From Bacteriovoracaceae bacterium (lineage in GTDB: Bacteria > Bdellovibrionota > Bacteriovoracia > Bacteriovoracales > Bacteriovoracaceae), in assembly GCA_018675575.1 (NCBI GenBank), contig JABGXW010000134.1:23590-87589 (forward strand): a DNA stretch of 64,000 nucleotides. The letters are read 5' to 3'. This document shows, piece after piece, positions 1 to 8,276 of the stretch. Within the stretch, counting starts at the first letter, position 1; each line of letters starts with the position of its first letter. The position numbers and the translations under genes were made by a program. Below the pieces are notes generated by a model, which saw nothing but the letters and a program-made list of their open reading frames with translations, searched no databases and was not told where the DNA came from.

Positions 1-1323
1 ATTCTTAATATGATAAAAAAGAAAGCATTCATTTCATCATATGTTAAATCTAAATTTTTAACTCACGATGTGAATGAACAAAAGAAATATGATCAAGATA
101 AGTTAATTACACCTGATATAGCAGTAAATATTTTGATAGGCCTTAATGATAATGCCGCAAGAGTTGTGTCAGATGCTGGGGCCATACATACTCCTACACT
201 TATATTTTCAGCAGAGAAAGATTGGATTGTCCATAGCAAGCCACAAAAAAATTTTTTTGAAGGGCTCTCTTCTTCAAAAAAGAAATTTATTACATTATCA
301 GGGTTTTTCCATGGAGTTCTCTATGAAAAAGATCGGCAGATTGCTTTTGATGAATGTATTCAATTTATTAAAGAATGTTACGGTGAGAAAACCCCTTCAG
401 TATCTTTAGTTAAAGCAGATGTGGAAGGATATACATATAAAGAATACGATAGACTTGTCAATTACCCTGTCTCAATACTTAATTCAATCAACTATTTCAG
501 TCAAAGGATATCTCTTACAACTCTAGGACGTTTATCGAAAGGAATAAGAATAGGCTTAAAGTATGGGTTTGATTCTGGAATGTCCTTAGATCATGTTTAT
601 AAAAATAAAGCTGTAGGAATAACTCCCTTAGGAAAAGTTATTGATTTCTTCTATATCAATGCGATTGGCTGGAGAGGAATACGGCAGAGAAAAGTACATT
701 TGCAACAGGCCTTAGATCAAGTGATAAACGCTATGATCACAGAAGGAAAAGCTATTCGTATTATGGATATTGCCGGTGGTCCGGGAAGATACTTAACTGA
801 GGTCGCTAAAAAATGTGAACACCATGATCTAAAATGCTTAGTCAGAGATTATGAAAAAGCTAATATTAATGAAGGCAAACAAATTGCAGAATCTCTTCAC
901 TGCCATAATGTAGAATTTATGGTTTCAGATGCTTTTAATCCACAAACTTATCAAGATCAGGAATTTAGACCTAATGTCTTAATTGTATCAGGGCTCTTTG
1001 AATTATTTCCTAGTAATGAACTTGTTTTAAAGGCCATTGAGGGAGCAACGGCAATTGTAGAAGAGGGAGGATATATTCTTTATACAGGGCAGCCTTGGCA
1101 CCCTCAATTGGAACTTATAGCGAATACATTACCTAATCGAGAGGGTGCTAAGTGGATTATGAGAAGAAGAACACAAAAAGAGATGGATGAATTATTTAAT
1201 ATTCACGGTGCAGAAAAATCGGATATGAAAATTGATAAATGGGGCATTTTTACTGTTTCTACGGCCAACTTTAAAAAAACAAATAAAACCCAAGAAGTGG
1301 ATAGAAATGTCAAAAATGAATAA
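1..1323 (+). CDS. YnbC-like alpha/beta hydrolase-methyltransferase fusion (5' end cut by window)
   Basis: The reading frame is open back to base 1, so the ATG at 10 is probably internal. The first 110 visible residues look like the C-terminal half of an alpha/beta hydrolase: a candidate catalytic Asp in SAEKDW (about residue 71 from that ATG) and His in GFFHG (about 101); the nucleophile elbow must lie upstream. From about residue 250 there is a class I SAM methyltransferase with motif I DIAGGPGRY. This hydrolase plus methyltransferase order matches E. coli YnbC (about 585 aa), so roughly 145 residues are missing. It overlaps the next gene by 17 bases, suggesting co-expression. The substrate is unknown; a lipid role is inferred from the CDP-alcohol phosphatidyltransferase nearby. 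Confidence 0.75.
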   Translation: MLNMIKKKAFISSYVKSKFLTHDVNEQKKYDQDKLITPDIAVNILIGLNDNAARVVSDAGAIHTPTLIFSAEKDWIVHSKPQKNFFEGLSSSKKKFITLSGFFHGVLYEKDRQIAFDECIQFIKECYGEKTPSVSLVKADVEGYTYKEYDRLVNYPVSILNSINYFSQRISLTTLGRLSKGIRIGLKYGFDSGMSLDHVYKNKAVGITPLGKVIDFFYINAIGWRGIRQRKVHLQQALDQVINAMITEGKAIRIMDIAGGPGRYLTEVAKKCEHHDLKCLVRDYEKANINEGKQIAESLHCHNVEFMVSDAFNPQTYQDQEFRPNVLIVSGLFELFPSNELVLKAIEGATAIVEEGGYILYTGQPWHPQLELIANTLPNREGAKWIMRRRTQKEMDELFNIHGAEKSDMKIDKWGIFTVSTANFKKTNKTQEVDRNVKNE

Positions 1324-2308
1324 AGATCCTATGCATATATACTATGAGTTAATGCTTATGAATGGAGCTTCATATGTTTTCCAAATAGCAGTTAAGATGG
1401 GCTATCTCCAGGCATTTAGTGGTGGTGATAAACTATCTGCAAAAAAAATTTCAGAAAGATTAGGCTATTTAGAGACACCAAGTTTTTTCATGTTAGAAAC
1501 ATTAGAGTCTTTAGGTATATTTGAGAGAGAAAAGATTAATAAAAATCCAAAAGAAGATCTTTTTTCATTATCAAAGGTGGCAGCATTTTTAACAGGCAAT
1601 TATCAAAACCTCTCTGCCGATTATTGGGAACATTTACCAACATTATTAAAAGAAGGAACACCTTATAAAAAAATGGATATTGTTGAGGAGTCTGAGAATG
1701 AATATCAAGTTCAAGTTAAGGCCTTAGAGTGGATGCTTACTCCTACTGCCGCAATAGCAGCTAAAAACTACTTTTCAAATAATAAAAAAGGTATTTCTAT
1801 TATAGATGTTGGTGCTGGATCTGGAGTCTGGAGTTTTTCTATGCTCTATGAAGATCCCTCTTCTCGCGTTACACTTGCTGATTGGCCAGCAGTCTTAGAA
1901 GTCGCCAAGGCGACGGCGTTAAAAAATAAAATTTCTGAAAAAATTACAACAATTGAAGGAAATTTTCATGAATCTACTTGGCCTCAAGATAAATTTGATG
2001 TTTGTACCTTAGGAAATGTTACGCATATACTGACAAAAGAGGCCAATCAAGCCATTTTCAAAAAAATTTATAATAGCTTAAATAAGGATGGTGAATTATT
2101 AATATTCGATGTTATTTCAGAAAGGGAAGATGGCCACTTAGCTAGGTCTCTCTATAAACTAGGGTTATGCATCAGAACAGTTAAGGGCGAAGTATTCTTG
2201 CCGGATGAAATGGGGCCATGGTTAAAAGCTGCTGGCTTTAAAACTTTCTCATTTGAATCGCTTGATATTGAACCCTATTCTGTTGGTTTATTTAAGGCAA
2301 AAAAATGA
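1307..2308 (+). CDS. SAM-dependent methyltransferase, O-methyltransferase type
   Basis: A 333-aa protein. The N-terminal 130 residues look like the winged-helix dimerisation region of plant/antibiotic-type O-methyltransferases, and the C-terminal half carries SAM-binding motif I DVGAGSGVW followed by acidic loop residues (LADWP). The frame is open further upstream to 1232, but that part lies inside the previous gene; the ATG at 1307 gives a normal N-terminus (MSKMNKDPMH). The stop overlaps the next ATG in an ATGATG junction, so translation is probably coupled to its neighbours. The methyl acceptor cannot be told from sequence. Its place beside the YnbC-like fusion suggests both act in one pathway. 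Confidence 0.75.
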   Translation: MSKMNKDPMHIYYELMLMNGASYVFQIAVKMGYLQAFSGGDKLSAKKISERLGYLETPSFFMLETLESLGIFEREKINKNPKEDLFSLSKVAAFLTGNYQNLSADYWEHLPTLLKEGTPYKKMDIVEESENEYQVQVKALEWMLTPTAAIAAKNYFSNNKKGISIIDVGAGSGVWSFSMLYEDPSSRVTLADWPAVLEVAKATALKNKISEKITTIEGNFHESTWPQDKFDVCTLGNVTHILTKEANQAIFKKIYNSLNKDGELLIFDVISEREDGHLARSLYKLGLCIRTVKGEVFLPDEMGPWLKAAGFKTFSFESLDIEPYSVGLFKAKK

Positions 2309-2664
2309 TGTTAAAAATGGAGTCGCAAATTTATCCCATTTTGTTATCCCTTATAGCTGCTATTCTAGGAGCTTTAGCTCAATACTTTTTTAAAATGGGG
2401 GCATTGAAATTAACAGATATACCTATTTATAAAAATTATTATTTGATGGGTGGACTCATTTCTTTTTTTTGGGTGCTTGTGCTTTTTATTTTTGCGTTTC
2501 GATTAGGGGGGAGGATGTTTGTGGTCTATCCTGCCTATGCTACAACATATATCTGGGGCGGACTCATAGCCTTTTACTGGGCCCAAGAGCCTATTAATTC
2601 TTGGCAACTAGGCGGAGTAGGACTTATCATTATAGGGGTCTCCTTAATTTCAGTTCAGAATTAG
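2305..2664 (+). CDS. small four-helix membrane protein, SMR/EamA-like
   Basis: A 119-aa hydrophobic protein with four predicted membrane helices, the size and layout of small multidrug resistance (EmrE) and ArnE/ArnF-type flippase subunits. It lacks the clear membrane-embedded Glu of EmrE in helix 1 (the segment reads LLSLIAAILGALAQYFF), which favours a lipid-carrier flippase-like role over drug export. It starts inside the stop of the methyltransferase gene, so it belongs to the same transcription unit. It could move the product of the upstream enzymes across the inner membrane; that is inference. The 114 bases after it show no clear terminator. Confidence 0.65.
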   Translation: MMLKMESQIYPILLSLIAAILGALAQYFFKMGALKLTDIPIYKNYYLMGGLISFFWVLVLFIFAFRLGGRMFVVYPAYATTYIWGGLIAFYWAQEPINSWQLGGVGLIIIGVSLISVQN

Positions 2665-2778
2665 TCAAAACTTATAACCCCATTTTTTAAACGAGGAGTA
2701 TTATTTATGTAATAAAGAATGAAGAAAATAAAATCACGCAAAATTTGTCTTCCCGAATTGGGATTTGTTTTAACTGAG

Positions 2779-3381
2779 TTAGGTAACTTCTTTTAAACCT
2801 CTAAACATTCTGTTTTTGATTGTTAGAACTAAGAGTAAAAGTGTTAAAGATAAAATTCCAGTATAGAGAATCGGATACTGAATTTCTAAACCTAGTAGAA
2901 GAGCTAGGAAACCAAATACAAAAGCCCGATCCGACTTTCCCATTGGTCCATCGTACCTTCGTGAAGCTCCAATAGTTGTAGTTGAAATACCAATTAATTC
3001 TGTCATGACAGCTAATAAACTTATGGGAATAATTAATTTTGCATTTATTAAGGGGTGTGAGACAAAGGCCAAGTAGAGAGCTGAATCGGCCAATACATCT
3101 GTGAGCTCATTTAATAACGCTCCTAGCGGTGTTTGCATGTCATGATCTTTTGCCATCATTCCATCAATTGCATTTAAGGCCATTCTAAAAAACATAAACA
3201 CGGGAATACTAAAGAGAACTAGATTTACGTGCGAATTAAAGTAGAGAAGTATTGCCATGCCGAGAGAGAGAACGCATGTAGCAAGCGTCACTTGGTTTGG
3301 GGTTAGTCCAAGGTTTTTTAATAAAAGCACTATCGGTCTTAATAAGTTTTGAAATAGTGGTTTTAAATCATAAATAGTCAT
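2779..3381 (-). CDS. CDP-alcohol phosphatidyltransferase, YnbA-like
   Basis: A 200-aa membrane enzyme with about six helices and a recognisable CDP-alcohol phosphotransferase signature. The family transfers a phosphatidyl group from CDP-diacylglycerol to an alcohol. The usual D..DG..AR........G...D...D motif reads here as N..DG..AK, eight residues, then G...N...D, so two of the four metal-binding Asp are Asn and the Arg is Lys. From memory the YnbA-type subgroup shares an ALNAIDG-like motif, so this may be a subgroup trait. The start at 3381 (MTIYDLKPLF) has GAG about 8 bases upstream; the open frame to 3456 runs into the DJ-1 gene and is unlikely. It lies 20 bases after that gene. Confidence 0.78.
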   Translation of the reverse strand: MTIYDLKPLFQNLLRPIVLLLKNLGLTPNQVTLATCVLSLGMAILLYFNSHVNLVLFSIPVFMFFRMALNAIDGMMAKDHDMQTPLGALLNELTDVLADSALYLAFVSHPLINAKLIIPISLLAVMTELIGISTTTIGASRRYDGPMGKSDRAFVFGFLALLLGLEIQYPILYTGILSLTLLLLVLTIKNRMFRGLKEVT

Positions 3382-3401
3382 GACGTTCTCGAATAGTAAT
3401 T

Positions 3402-4151
3402 TTACTTTAATTGTTTTAATATATTTGCAGTAAAGGAATAGATATCGCCTGGCCATCTTGCAGAAATATAATTTTCATCAACAAGGCTAAAACCATTTTT
3501 CAAATTATTTGCTCTGTCTTTTCCAATAGGGTTTGGACCTTGAATAAAATCAGATTCCTGCTTTAGATTTTCTTTAACTTCATCTTCGACTGTTGTTTCA
3601 GGATAAGTAAGATAGTAATCATCCATCCATAGTCTTGTAATGTTAAAAGCTAGTTTTTCTTGTTGCCTCAAAAGGCCTGTCGTTTTTCTTCCATAGAGAA
3701 CTGATTTTCCATCTGCTCCCTTAGATCGTGCAAGTAGAACAACACCATGACACACGGCCGCAACTAATTTCTTTTGATTCATAAATTCTGCTGCGACATT
3801 TTGCAAAGTGGAAGACTCTAAATATTCCCTCATGCCTTTTGCATGACCACCAGGAAGTAATAAAGCGTCATAGTTTTCAGTTTTTAGTTCACTATAAGCT
3901 ATAGGATTTTTAAATTCAGGGGATATCATCATTTGAGCATAGGCATCAATAGCATCTTTTCTTGCCATAAAGAATCTTTTAAGAATTCCGAGTCCTTTGC
4001 CTGTAAGCATTATTGGGTCTGCGGCAGCTTCTACACCCATTGGGGTACTAAACACAATTGAATAATTCTTCTCTTTTAATAACTTAAAAGGAATAGCAGT
4101 TTCACTTGGATCGAAATCTTTATGGGGTAATGGTATTAAAATAATTTTCAT
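3402..4151 (-). CDS. DJ-1/PfpI-family protein
   Basis: A 249-aa protein of the class I glutamine amidotransferase-like superfamily. The candidate nucleophile is Cys134 in AAVCHG, with the acid loop LLLPGGHAKGM about 35 residues earlier. Members include Hsp31-type glyoxalases/chaperones and PfpI proteases; this one is longer than the bare DJ-1 fold, closer to Hsp31-like or type 1 amidotransferase proteins. The start is set at 4151 because the N-terminus MKIILIPLPHKDFDP fits the first beta strand and AGG lies about 8 bases upstream; an ATG at 4199 adds 16 atypical residues. It is followed by the CDP-alcohol phosphatidyltransferase and probably cotranscribed with it. Confidence 0.78.
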   Translation of the reverse strand: MKIILIPLPHKDFDPSETAIPFKLLKEKNYSIVFSTPMGVEAAADPIMLTGKGLGILKRFFMARKDAIDAYAQMMISPEFKNPIAYSELKTENYDALLLPGGHAKGMREYLESSTLQNVAAEFMNQKKLVAAVCHGVVLLARSKGADGKSVLYGRKTTGLLRQQEKLAFNITRLWMDDYYLTYPETTVEDEVKENLKQESDFIQGPNPIGKDRANNLKNGFSLVDENYISARWPGDIYSFTANILKQLK

Positions 4152-4333
4152 TAATAACCTATTGTTTAAAATAAATTTATCATAACTAACTATTTTCATC
4201 TAATTTATTGAGAATAATTCTCATAAATGTAAAGGGAACGTTTTAGTCGGGTAAAGGCTCGGGGTTTGTATTAGAAATTAGTGTTATTAACTAATAATTT
4301 GTTATACTTATATCCATAGAAAGGATTTTAATC

Positions 4334-4726
4334 GTGACAGGTAAAAACGACATATTGGAATTACAACTTCGTACTCAGGCATTTCCTGTCGATGCGAATC
4401 CAGATGGTGATATTTTTGGGGGATGGGTTTTATCACAGATGGATATTGCATCAGGAATTATGGCCAGAAAAAGATGTCAAGGTCGTACCGTGACTGTCGC
4501 GGTTGATTCGATGACATTTATAGAACCTATTTATGTTGGCGATGTTATTTGTTGTTATGGAGAAATAATCAAAGAGGGTCGGACCTCTGTTTCAATAAAA
4601 ATAGAAGTACATGCTGTTAGACAAAATGGATCATTTAAAGTCAAAGTTACCGAAGGTGTTTTCATCTATGTAGCAATAGACAAAAATAAAAAACCTCGAA
4701 GTATAAATTCTTCTTTTGATAACTAA
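4334..4726 (+). CDS. acyl-CoA thioesterase, YciA type (hotdog fold)
   Basis: A 130-aa protein starting at GTG, preceded by an AAAGGA ribosome site. The N-terminal block FPVDANPDGDIFGGWVLSQ and the following VAVDSMTFIEPIYVGD are characteristic of YciA-type hotdog thioesterases, which hydrolyse a wide range of acyl-CoAs in the cytoplasm; the Asp in NPDGDIFGGW is the usual catalytic residue. Length is normal for the family (about 130 aa). It is followed 11 bases later by an ABC transporter ATPase on the same strand, so the three genes may form a unit, but the functional link is not obvious. Confidence 0.88.
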   Translation: MTGKNDILELQLRTQAFPVDANPDGDIFGGWVLSQMDIASGIMARKRCQGRTVTVAVDSMTFIEPIYVGDVICCYGEIIKEGRTSVSIKIEVHAVRQNGSFKVKVTEGVFIYVAIDKNKKPRSINSSFDN

Positions 4727-4737
4727 GGAATAAAATA

Positions 4738-5445
4738 ATGTTAGTCATTGATGCTCAAAATGTTTCAAAATCTTATGGAAATATAAAAGCGCTTAACAAT
4801 TTAAGCTTAAATGTCGCAGCGGGCTCTGTTTATGCCTTATTGGGGCCAAATGGTTCAGGTAAAACAACTTTTGTTAAATCAATTCTTGGACTTGTTAAAC
4901 CAGATGGGGGAGACATTAAATTAAATGGAATTGAATCGACGAATGTTGAATGTCGAGATGGAATCTCTTACCTCCCTGAAAAGTTCAACTTCTTTCCCTA
5001 CTACACAGTTTTAGGTGTCGTAAAGTTTTATGGAGCGATGAAAGGACTCAAGGGTAGTGAACTTGAAGAACAAGCGATTAATGCTGTCAAATCGTTACAA
5101 ATTGAAGACCTAGTATCAAAAAAAATAAAACAATGCTCTAAAGGTCAAGTTCAAAGAACAGGCATTGCTGCCATGCTTATGGGAGACTCTAAGCTACTTA
5201 TTCTCGATGAACCATTTTCTGGATTGGATCCTATTGCTATTAAGGAATTAAAAGATCTTCTCATAGAACTAAAAAATAAAGGTATTACATTATTTATTAA
5301 TTCACATATTTTGTCTGAAATGGAAAAACTTTGTGATCATGCCGCAATATTGGATAAAGGGGAAATTATAGCTCAGGGAGAATTAAGTACAATGCTTAAT
5401 GGTGTTTCTTTAGAGGATTTCTTCTATACAAAGGTTAAAAAATGA
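4738..5445 (+). CDS. ABC transporter ATP-binding protein (ABC-2/NosF type)
   Basis: A 235-aa single-domain ABC ATPase. Walker A is GPNGSGKT (about residue 37), the signature is CSKGQVQRTGIA in place of LSGGQ, Walker B is LLILDEPFSGLD, and the H-loop His is in INSHILSEME. Such ATPases pair with six-helix ABC-2 permeases for export or membrane-lipid handling; NosF/CcmA-type proteins are the closest in look. The next gene overlaps it by four bases and encodes that permease. The diverged signature motif is common in this subfamily. The substrate is unknown. Confidence 0.88.
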   Translation: MLVIDAQNVSKSYGNIKALNNLSLNVAAGSVYALLGPNGSGKTTFVKSILGLVKPDGGDIKLNGIESTNVECRDGISYLPEKFNFFPYYTVLGVVKFYGAMKGLKGSELEEQAINAVKSLQIEDLVSKKIKQCSKGQVQRTGIAAMLMGDSKLLILDEPFSGLDPIAIKELKDLLIELKNKGITLFINSHILSEMEKLCDHAAILDKGEIIAQGELSTMLNGVSLEDFFYTKVKK

Positions 5446-6272
5446 AATTAATGTCATCACAATTTAAGACTGTCTATATCAATACATTTCAAAAAGAAAT
5501 GAGAAATAAAAGCATCCTTATTTTACTTGCTCTCACAATTGCCATCATTTTTATATTCAATGCTGCGTTTGGATTTTTTTCAGGTCTTCTTGAAGGGTCG
5601 CCTTTACCAACCGATGGAGCTATTGGTAAATTTCCACTCATTGCTTTTTATACATTTCTTGAGTCATGGTCAGTTCTCATTGCTGTTACATTAGGTGTCT
5701 CAATTGTTCAATCTGATGAAGAGAATAATGTCATACCGCAACTTTTGTCTTTTCCAATAAAAAGGTGGGAATACTTATTAGCAAGAATCCTTGGAGGTTG
5801 GACCATAGTTATTTTGTATTATTTGTTTTCGATAAGTTTTGCTCAATTTCTTTTTTTTATGTCTGCGAAAGTATTCTTAGCTTCTGAACAAATAATATTT
5901 GCGGTAGTAAATTCGTGCTTGATTGTTTTACCGGCTATTTTTTTATCAGTATTCTTTACCTTGTTTACAAATAAAATATTCGCCTTTATTCTAACTTTCT
6001 TATCGACATCAGTGATCACTTGGGCCAATTTGTCAATCGGTTCCGCTAGTATATCAGAGATACTAGAAAAACTTGATGGAACCTCTTTCTTTGCAGGAGG
6101 AATCCATTATCTTCTTCCTAGAGTTGGGGTACTCAATAGTTTTACCAATGAAATTTTACAAGGACAAAATTTAAGCTTTGGCCTCTACGCAACAACCTAT
6201 ATTCATTATGCAGTTTCGGTAGTACTATTTTTCTTATTTATTTCTGTTCTTTTTAAGAAGAAAGATTTTTGA
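5442..6272 (+). CDS. ABC-2 family permease (NosY-like)
   Basis: A 276-aa inner-membrane protein with six predicted helices and an N-terminal cytoplasmic stretch (FQKEMRNKSILILLALTIAI) typical of ABC-2/NosY-type permeases. A SDEENNVIPQLLSFPIKRWE stretch after the second helix resembles the coupling region of NosY. The ATG lies inside the ATPase stop region (ATGA overlap), which implies translational coupling and a two-gene exporter. No nos or copper genes sit beside it, so the NosY likeness should not be read as nitrous oxide reductase assembly. Confidence 0.85.
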   Translation: MKLMSSQFKTVYINTFQKEMRNKSILILLALTIAIIFIFNAAFGFFSGLLEGSPLPTDGAIGKFPLIAFYTFLESWSVLIAVTLGVSIVQSDEENNVIPQLLSFPIKRWEYLLARILGGWTIVILYYLFSISFAQFLFFMSAKVFLASEQIIFAVVNSCLIVLPAIFLSVFFTLFTNKIFAFILTFLSTSVITWANLSIGSASISEILEKLDGTSFFAGGIHYLLPRVGVLNSFTNEILQGQNLSFGLYATTYIHYAVSVVLFFLFISVLFKKKDF

Positions 6273-6282
6273 TATTGTAGAA

Positions 6283-6531
6283 TTAACCTTCAAAACTTCC
6301 CTTGAGTTCGGTACATTCCGTTTCCGATTTGCGAACCCAACCTTTACCTTTACATTGATTTAGACCTGCACAGCCGTGAACTTTCCCACCACATTCACTC
6401 TTGCTTTTACAAGTATTGACTCCATGGCAATGTCCAATATGATCATCATTAGACTGAATTAATTGAGAACAACTTGAAACCCCTAAAAGCAACCCTGCAA
6501 AGGCAGCTCTTAGCAAAAAATCTTTATTCAT
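6283..6531 (-). CDS. small Cys-rich lipoprotein, bufferin (BufA2)-like
   Basis: An 82-aa exported protein. The N-terminal hydrophobic segment ends in VSSC, a lipobox, so the mature form is probably a lipoprotein. The mature part has six further Cys in a pattern (GHCHGVNTC, SEC, GC, LNQC, TEC) and the GVN.CK...C / CKGKGW layout of BufA2-type periplasmic metal-buffering peptides. Bufferin operons normally add DUF692 (BufB) and BufC partners; none is present, so this is an orphan copy or a structural relative. Copper or other metal binding is inferred. It lies 12 bases after a small cytochrome-like gene on the same strand and meets the ABC permease gene end-to-end. Confidence 0.6.
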   Translation of the reverse strand: MNKDFLLRAAFAGLLLGVSSCSQLIQSNDDHIGHCHGVNTCKSKSECGGKVHGCAGLNQCKGKGWVRKSETECTELKGSFEG

Positions 6532-6543
6532 AGATTCCTCTTA

Positions 6544-6915
6544 TTACATTCCACTTATCCAAGTTTGAAGTGTTGAATAATCATTACTAGAAACTTGTGG
6601 GCTAGATAATGGCATATCTCCTGGAGGGGAGAAATTTTTCATTCTAATTAATAGATTCGAATTTGTGATATCACCAGAAATAACTTGTCCAGTGTCGATC
6701 CATTCTTGGTCTGTACAATTGTTTACCCAAGAATTGTGATAGCCAGTATGGCATGACATGCACTCTGTACGTAAAACGGAATAAGCAGCTCGTAAATTTA
6801 TGAGAGAGCTATCGACACAATTTCCTACCAGACCTTCATCCCCTGTATTGGAATTGAAGGTTTGCATACAACCAGATATGAAAATAAGTATGAACAGAGA
6901 TAGACACTTTAACAT
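6544..6915 (-). CDS. small c-type cytochrome-like lipoprotein
   Basis: A 123-aa exported protein. The signal sequence ends in ISGC, a lipobox. It has one heme c attachment motif CMSCH and a possible distal Met ligand in PPGDMPLSS, as in small monoheme c-type cytochromes or the cytochrome-like ends of lipoproteins. The start was placed at 6915 (MLKCLSLFIL), giving a compact lipoprotein signal; an ATG at 6963 would add 16 residues. Two further Cys (GNCVDSS, NNCTD) could form a disulfide. It is followed by the bufferin-like gene, so the pair may handle metal or redox stress in the envelope; this is inference. Confidence 0.65.
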   Translation of the reverse strand: MLKCLSLFILIFISGCMQTFNSNTGDEGLVGNCVDSSLINLRAAYSVLRTECMSCHTGYHNSWVNNCTDQEWIDTGQVISGDITNSNLLIRMKNFSPPGDMPLSSPQVSSNDYSTLQTWISGM

Positions 6916-7107
6916 AATGAAATGATACACCTTTAATGGAAAAAATTTAAGAATTTTTTCCATATTCTTGACACCATCGCTGGGTTATTCATGGCAAATA
7001 TACCTTAAAATATAGAAATTGATAAAAGTTAGGATATGTCATGACATACCCTCTTTTAATTAACAGATAAATCATGTTTAATAATCACACTAAATCAAGG
7101 AGTTTTA

Positions 7108-7377
7108 ATGAAATGCGTAATTAGTTTTAGAAATATTGAACATACACCGTCAATCGATAATCGAATAAAAGAAAAATCTAACAAGCTTCAAAAATTTCTT
7201 CATGGTAACGCTGAATTAAGTTGGACTTGTTGGACAGAGCATAATTTACAGTATGCAGAATTAAAAATTCATGATGGGAAGAAAAACTACCTTGCAACAG
7301 CGGATTCTCCTAATCTCTATAAATCACTAGATCTTGTTATTGGAAAAATAGAAAATCAAATTCAACATTCACATTAA
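7108..7377 (+). CDS. HPF/RaiA-family ribosome-associated protein, short form
   Basis: An 89-aa protein with the beta-alpha-beta-beta-beta-alpha layout of hibernation promoting factor/YfiA proteins. The beginning MKCVISFRNIEHTPSIDNRIKEKSNK (given here only as its first strand and helix) and the late LYKSLDLVIGKIENQI helix fit the family; HPF short forms are about 95 aa. The family binds the 30S decoding region and inactivates ribosomes during stationary phase. AAGGAG lies 6 bases before the ATG. Core basic residues are fewer than in E. coli HPF, and the middle ELSWTCWTEHNLQYAEL is divergent, so binding strength may differ. Confidence 0.72.
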   Translation: MKCVISFRNIEHTPSIDNRIKEKSNKLQKFLHGNAELSWTCWTEHNLQYAELKIHDGKKNYLATADSPNLYKSLDLVIGKIENQIQHSH

Positions 7378-7416
7378 GTTCTTTAACAAGTTATACTTTG
7401 AGTTTAATATAATTAA

Positions 7417-7848
7417 ATGGAAATAATTAACTTTACTCCTTTTCCTGCCCTCGTAGGAGGCATGATTATTGGCCTCGCAGCTGCCATGCTTCTTCTATCT
7501 GTAAATAAAATATTTGGTATTAGTGGAATCGTTTCATGTCTTCTATCTTTAAATAAAAATGATTCTTTCTGGAGAATCCTCATTATTTTAGGATTAATCA
7601 TTGGTGCAGCTTTTGGACATTGGGTTTTTGCCACGCCCAAAGTAGAAAACTTTAGATCTTATCCCTATTTAGTTATTGGATCCATTATAATGGGGTTTGG
7701 TACTCGATATGGAGGGGGCTGTACTTCTGGACATGGTGTATGCGGTATCGCTAGGTTGTCTAAAAGGTCTATCATTGCAACATTGGTTTTCATCACAACA
7801 GGATCAATCACTGTATTAGTTATGCGACTTCTGGAAATTGGCAAGTGA
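7417..7848 (+). CDS. YeeE/YedE-family membrane protein, first half
   Basis: A 143-aa membrane protein with about four helices and the family Cys motif GGGCTSGHGVCG. YeeE/YedE proteins transport thiosulfate or other sulfur compounds; many bacteria encode the two halves separately (PmpA/PmpB type), as here. The stop overlaps the GTG start of the second half. The conserved Cys residues that relay the sulfur compound are present. Full-length YeeE is about 350 aa, so the two 143-aa genes together make one functional unit. Confidence 0.85.
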   Translation: MEIINFTPFPALVGGMIIGLAAAMLLLSVNKIFGISGIVSCLLSLNKNDSFWRILIILGLIIGAAFGHWVFATPKVENFRSYPYLVIGSIIMGFGTRYGGGCTSGHGVCGIARLSKRSIIATLVFITTGSITVLVMRLLEIGK

Positions 7849-8276
7849 GCCGATTAGATAAGCTCTATATTTTTACATCTGCTTTTTTATTTGGAATTGG
7901 TCTTGAAATCTCACAAATGACAGATCCTAATAAAGTAATAGGTTTTTTGGATGTATTTGGAAAATGGGATCCTTCATTATGCATAGTGATGGTAGGAGCA
8001 ATTTTTGTGAATAGTATTTTTTATTATTTAATTCAAAAGAAGAAAACTTATCCTATTAATAATGAAATATCCAAGCAACAAGTTAAAACTATTATTGATA
8101 CTAAGTTGATTGTTGGCGCCAGTTTATTTGGAGTTGGTTGGGGAGTTTCTGGTTTTTGCCCTGGTCCACTTTTAGCAAATATATATAACTTACAACCTGA
8201 GATATTTGTCTCTATTTTATCAATGTTTGTAGGCTTTTTTATTTATCATAAATTTTTCGACCAGAGTCATGAATAA
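7845..8276 (+). CDS. YeeE/YedE-family membrane protein, second half
   Basis: A 143-aa membrane protein starting at GTG within the end of the preceding half-transporter gene. It has the second family motif GWGVSGFCPGPLL with its conserved Cys, and about four helices with a charged linker (IQKKKTYPINNEISKQQ) in the middle. Expected to pair with the preceding protein for uptake of a sulfur compound into the cytoplasm. The following DUF2914 gene begins eight bases before its stop, so three genes are translationally linked. Confidence 0.85.
   Translation: MSRLDKLYIFTSAFLFGIGLEISQMTDPNKVIGFLDVFGKWDPSLCIVMVGAIFVNSIFYYLIQKKKTYPINNEISKQQVKTIIDTKLIVGASLFGVGWGVSGFCPGPLLANIYNLQPEIFVSILSMFVGFFIYHKFFDQSHE

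Noticed and set aside
4738..6272. Nitrous oxide reductase accessory (NosF/NosY) assignment
   Set aside because: Only the general ABC-2 type fits; no nos genes are nearby and the sequences do not decide the substrate.
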